Shown here: one piece after another, positions 61,364 through 64,000 of the stretch
Layout: each line of letters starts with the position of its first letter
How positions within the stretch are numbered: the stretch's first letter is position 1
Origin: Lacisediminihabitans sp046156175
GTDB lineage: Bacteria > Actinomycetota > Actinomycetes > Actinomycetales > Microbacteriaceae
Direction: 5' to 3'
Length of the DNA stretch: 64,000 nt
NCBI RefSeq assembly: GCF_046156175.1
Contig: NZ_JAYLVL010000001.1
Span: forward strand, 682,001 to 746,000
The notes under the pieces: generated by a model
What the model saw: the letters and a program-made list of their open reading frames with translations, nothing else
The model's database searches: none
Told to the model about the DNA's origin: nothing
Made by a program: the position numbers and the translations under genes

Positions 61364-62266
61364 ATGCAACCAGGCAACCAGTTCGGCGAATTCTTGCGCG
61401 CCCGGCGCGAACTCCTCACCCCCGAAGACGTGGGGTTGCCGGCCACCGGCCGACGTCGAATCCAGGGCCTGCGGCGGGAAGAAGCGGCCCTCGTATCCGG
61501 GCTGTCTCCCGAGGACTACCTCCGCCTGGAACAGGGTGTCGAACAGAACCCGACTGACGACGTGCTCGACGCCCTGACCAGGGCGCTCAAGCTCGACGAC
61601 GACGCGGCCGCCAGCCTGCGCGACCTCGCTCGGCCCGCACCGGTGGAGCACGATGCGCTCCCGATCGCCCCGGACGAGGCGCCGGAGGGACTCGCCGGAG
61701 TCATCGACACCTGGCCCCACCAGGTCGCCTGGATCGAGGGAAGGCTCACCGAGGTGCTCTCGGCGAACCCCCTCGCCCGCGCCCTCTCCCCCCGCTTCGC
61801 CCCCGGCACCAACCTCATGCGCTCGGTGTTCCTCGACCCGGCCTCCCGCGAGCTCTATCCCCAGTGGGACCGGATGCTCGTGGCCACCGTTGCGCGGCTG
61901 CGTACGCTCATCGGTCCGGACATCGACGACCCGGCCCTCACCCAACTCGTGGGTGAACTCTCCGTTCGCAGCGGTGAATTCCGCGCCCTCTGGGGAGCGG
62001 CGGAGCTCCCCGCCGACGTCGACTCGATCACCCGGATCACCCACCCGCAGGTCGGCGCCCTCGAACTCGAGACGGAACGTCTCGCCATCGGCACGCCCGG
62101 GGGATCCGACACGCGATCGCTGGTCATCCTGCACGCCCGCCCTGGTTCGGAGTCGGAGACGGCCCTGCGCCGACTCGCCGCGATAGCATCCGGAACCTCG
62201 CCGGCGGAAGCCCAGCGCATCCTGCCCGCGCCCGTGCCGATCGAATCGAAGCGCCGCCTCCCGTGA
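61364..62266 (+). CDS. XRE-type regulator with MmyB ligand domain
   Basis: A 300-residue regulator. The N-terminal HTH (about residues 8-75) has FLRARRELLTPEDVGLPATG and RRIQGLRREEAALVSGLSPE; RVxGLRREEVA-type sequences mark the MmyB group. The C-terminal PAS-like domain (about residues 100-280) binds a fatty acid or similar ligand in related proteins. It is followed by an alpha/beta hydrolase overlapping by 4 bases (GTGA), so it probably regulates that gene and itself. Confidence 0.93.
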   Translation: MQPGNQFGEFLRARRELLTPEDVGLPATGRRRIQGLRREEAALVSGLSPEDYLRLEQGVEQNPTDDVLDALTRALKLDDDAAASLRDLARPAPVEHDALPIAPDEAPEGLAGVIDTWPHQVAWIEGRLTEVLSANPLARALSPRFAPGTNLMRSVFLDPASRELYPQWDRMLVATVARLRTLIGPDIDDPALTQLVGELSVRSGEFRALWGAAELPADVDSITRITHPQVGALELETERLAIGTPGGSDTRSLVILHARPGSESETALRRLAAIASGTSPAEAQRILPAPVPIESKRRLP

Positions 62267-63042
62267 GCCGGAACTCCACAGTGGGAGCGCCGGGCGGGAC
62301 TCGCGTCGGCCGCCGCATGGTCCAGATCCTCGTCGCCATCCTGCTGGTCTTCGTGCTCGCGATCGTCGCCCTGGTCACCTGGGCGAACATCGTGATGCAG
62401 GGCGAACGCGGACCGGCTCTCGCCGCGTGGCGCGACCCAGGGATCTCGATCACCTCGACCGACCATTCGGTGATCCTCACTCCGAAGAGCGGAGCCACGG
62501 GCACCGGGCTGGTCTTCATCCCCGGTGCGAAAGTCGATCCCTACGCCTACCTGTACAAGCTCTCCGGCATCGTGGAGCAGGGGGTTACCGTCGTGATCAC
62601 CAAGCCGACCCTCAACCTCGCGTTCTTCGACCAGAGACCCCTTGCCACCTTCACGGCGGATACCAGCGGGGTTACGCGCTGGTTCGTCGGCGGCCACTCA
62701 CTCGGTGGGGTTCGCGCCTGCATGCTCGCCGATTCGAGCGAGGCACCCGCGGTCGCGGGCCTCGTGCTCTTCGGCAGCTACTGCGCCAACGACCTCTCCC
62801 GCACGGATCTCAGCGTGCTGAGTATCGGCGGGGAGCGGGACGGGTTGAGCACTCCGGCGAAGATCGCGGCGGGCAAGAGCCTGCTGCCGGCATCCGCGGT
62901 CTTCGTGGAGATCCCGGGCAGCAATCACGCGCGCTTCGGCGACTACGGTGTGCAGCCGGGTGACGGCACCGCGACGATCTCGAGCGCCCGGGCCCGCTCG
63001 GAGATCACCGCGGCACTGGCTGCGGTTCTCTCCGGCGGGTAG
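62263..63042 (+). CDS. Membrane-anchored alpha/beta hydrolase
   Basis: A 259-residue hydrolase with one N-terminal helix (about residues 22-46, MVQILVAILLVFVLAIVALV). The nucleophile Ser lies in GGHSLGG (about residue 148), and the His in GSNHARFGDYG (about residue 226). It resembles the carboxymethylenebutenolidase/DUF3089-like membrane hydrolases common after MmyB regulators. The GTG start overlaps the regulator stop. The active site would face outward if the helix is a signal anchor. Substrate unknown. Confidence 0.88.
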   Translation: MSRNSTVGAPGGTRVGRRMVQILVAILLVFVLAIVALVTWANIVMQGERGPALAAWRDPGISITSTDHSVILTPKSGATGTGLVFIPGAKVDPYAYLYKLSGIVEQGVTVVITKPTLNLAFFDQRPLATFTADTSGVTRWFVGGHSLGGVRACMLADSSEAPAVAGLVLFGSYCANDLSRTDLSVLSIGGERDGLSTPAKIAAGKSLLPASAVFVEIPGSNHARFGDYGVQPGDGTATISSARARSEITAALAAVLSGG

Positions 63043-63091
63043 TCCGGCGCGCGACGCGGAGACACGTACCGGGTCAAACACAGAGCCAGGG

Positions 63092-63149
63092 CGGGCGAGT
63101 CCGGCCTTTCCGTGCCGGCGTGCCGACCCGCAAGGACCGGACTCGCCCG
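63092..63149. terminator. Bidirectional hairpin between hydrolase and csbD
   Basis: A 13-bp perfect stem CGGGCGAGTCCGG / CCGGACTCGCCCG with a 32-base loop, between two convergent genes. Confidence 0.55.
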
Positions 63150-63158
63150 ATCGTGCTG

Positions 63159-63338
63159 CTACTTGTCGCCGGTGAGCGCGTCCTTCACGCTCTCGCCAGC
63201 CTTCTTCACCGATGCCTTCGCCTGGTCGGCCTTGCCTTCGGCGACGAGGCTGTCGTTGTCGGTGACCTTTCCGAGCGCTTCCTTCCCCTTGCCGAGAAGG
63301 TCCTGCGCGGTGTTCTTGATGTCGTTGTCTGCACTCAT
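63159..63338 (-). CDS. CsbD-family stress protein (59 aa)
   Basis: A 59-residue hydrophilic helical protein starting MSADNDIKNTAQDLLGKGKE and containing the CsbD-type repeat GKADQAKASVKKAGE. CsbD proteins are induced by general stress sigma factors; their molecular role is unknown. GGAG lies 7 bases before the ATG. It is divergent from the sigma-factor gene with about 113 bases between, so common control is possible. Confidence 0.92.
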   Translation of the reverse strand: MSADNDIKNTAQDLLGKGKEALGKVTDNDSLVAEGKADQAKASVKKAGESVKDALTGDK

Positions 63339-63388
63339 TTGCGAACTCCATTTCTGGTTCGGTTTGCACTGGTTTTCACGACTGAGAC

Positions 63389-63394
63389 GGGTAC
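63389..63394 (+). promoter_or_regulatory. Candidate sigmaB/F-like -10 box before the sigma gene
   Basis: GGGTAC, preceded 13 bases earlier by GGTTT. It resembles the general-stress consensus GTTT...GGGTA, though the spacer is 2-4 bases short. Confidence 0.35.
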
Positions 63395-63451
63395 TGTGAA
63401 CAATTCGTCACGCTCTGGGGCGAAACTTTTTTGAGACGGAACGGATGGCCG

Positions 63452-63997
63452 GTGATCGACCTCTCCACGGCCTCCGACCGCATCCTCGCCGAGCGGTCGG
63501 CCGATGGCGACACGAACGCCTTCTCTGTGCTGGTGAGGCGTCACGCCCCCTATTTGCGCGCCTTCGCCCACCGCCTCACCGGCTCTGCGGCGGATGCGGA
63601 CGACGCCGTGCAGGAAGCCCTGATCTCTGCGTGGAAGCAGCTTCCTACGCTGCAGGACCCGAGCAAGGTGCGGTCCTGGCTGACCAGCATCGTCAGCCGG
63701 AAGGCCACCGACCGTATCCGCAGCAGGCGGCCGACTGGCGAGCTGGATGACGAGCTCGTGGCCGAGCACGGTTCCGGGCCCGAAGAACGTGCGATCGAGA
63801 CATCCCGCATGGAGGCGCTCACCCGCATCCTCGACGAGCTGCCCGAAGGCCAGCGCCAGTGTTGGGTACTGAAGGAGGTGGGCGGCTACTCCTATGACGA
63901 GATTGCCGAACGGCTCGATCTCAGCGTGACCACCGTGCGCGGAAAGCTCGCGCGCGCCCGACAGACTGTAGTGAGAGAGATGGAGGTGTGGCGGTGA
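63452..63997 (+). CDS. ECF-type sigma-70 family sigma factor
   Basis: A 181-residue alternative sigma factor. Region 2 is seen in LRAFAHRLTGSAADADDAVQ then EALISAWKQL (about residues 29-58), and region 4 in YSYDEIAERLDLSVTTVRGK (about residues 142-161). The start is uncertain: GTG 63452 (no strong ribosome binding site) or TTG 63431 seven codons upstream. The stop overlaps the next GTG (GTGA), so an anti-sigma factor or similar partner probably follows. It may belong to the stress regulon with csbD. Confidence 0.9.
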   Translation: MIDLSTASDRILAERSADGDTNAFSVLVRRHAPYLRAFAHRLTGSAADADDAVQEALISAWKQLPTLQDPSKVRSWLTSIVSRKATDRIRSRRPTGELDDELVAEHGSGPEERAIETSRMEALTRILDELPEGQRQCWVLKEVGGYSYDEIAERLDLSVTTVRGKLARARQTVVREMEVWR

Positions 63998-64000
63998 CCG
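63994..64000 (+). CDS. Start of the next gene, cut by the window edge
   Basis: GTG 63994 overlaps the sigma-factor stop codon by 4 bases (GTGA). Only two codons are visible. By position, a zinc-containing anti-sigma factor is the most likely product, but nothing in the sequence proves it. Confidence 0.4.

Overview
The window is high-GC chromosomal DNA from an actinobacterium, most likely a member of the Microbacteriaceae. The inference rests on gene content and style: ClpS next to a DUF2017 protein, DUF3097, a SCO4848-type membrane protein, F420-type luciferase-like oxidoreductases, a mycothiol-type maleylpyruvate-isomerase-like protein, a MmyB-type XRE regulator, the trehalose TreY/TreZ route, many GTG starts and many leaderless promoters. 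There are no rRNA genes, insertion sequences, CRISPR arrays or prophage modules. No species name can be given from sequence alone.

Layout. 1-4860: F420-type oxidoreductase, MsrA, an aldo/keto reductase and an anchored protein with a repetitive acidic/His-rich tail. 4.9-13.2 kb: tRNA-Arg, a CtpE-like P-type ATPase, an MMPL exporter facing its probable MarR regulator, small redox and membrane genes, short tandem repeats, and a second MarR plus MFS exporter operon. 13.3-15.4 kb: oligoribonuclease, tRNA-His and the overlapping clpS-DUF2017-metallopeptidase genes. 15.4-19.6 kb: an amide/peptide use cluster (acetamidase-type amidase, APC permease, proline iminopeptidase-type hydrolase) facing a GntR/FadR regulator. 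19.7-24.2 kb: a TPP-riboswitch operon on the minus strand coding for a YkoE-YkoD-YkoC ECF transporter, followed by a P-loop kinase-like protein and a two-domain sulfurtransferase. 24.4-30.7 kb: glgX-treY-treZ, converting glycogen to trehalose. 30.8-32.9 kb: a membrane protein with Ltp-like repeats, a gene-poor decayed stretch and an unknown gene. 33-46 kb: housekeeping and stress genes (DinB, MpaB-type oxygenase, M23 peptidase, YceI, CDF transporter, hotdog thioesterase, Dps, GNAT, PspC). 46-52.5 kb: DUF3097 with two small partners, SDR, MFS, VOC, an autoregulated TetR/hydrolase pair and a lipoprotein/secreted-protein pair. 52.5-64 kb: a SAM methyltransferase, a second F420 enzyme, very small proteins, an FBP-type protein, an APC permease, a DUF4397 protein with a class F sortase, a MmyB-type regulator, CsbD and an ECF-type sigma factor at the right edge.

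A feature running through the window is promoter architecture. In about 18 genes a -10 box of the form TANNNT (or one base off) ends 6-7 bases before an ATG or GTG and no Shine-Dalgarno sequence is present, which points to leaderless mRNAs. This rule was used to choose several starts. Several inverted repeats sit on such promoters and look like operators: 9806-9830, 11487-11510, 18777-18799, 46935-46967 and 51340-51370. Five genes of 36-69 codons that are easy to miss were recovered: 10945-11154, 46738-46911, 55114-55227, 56309-56419 and 63159-63338.
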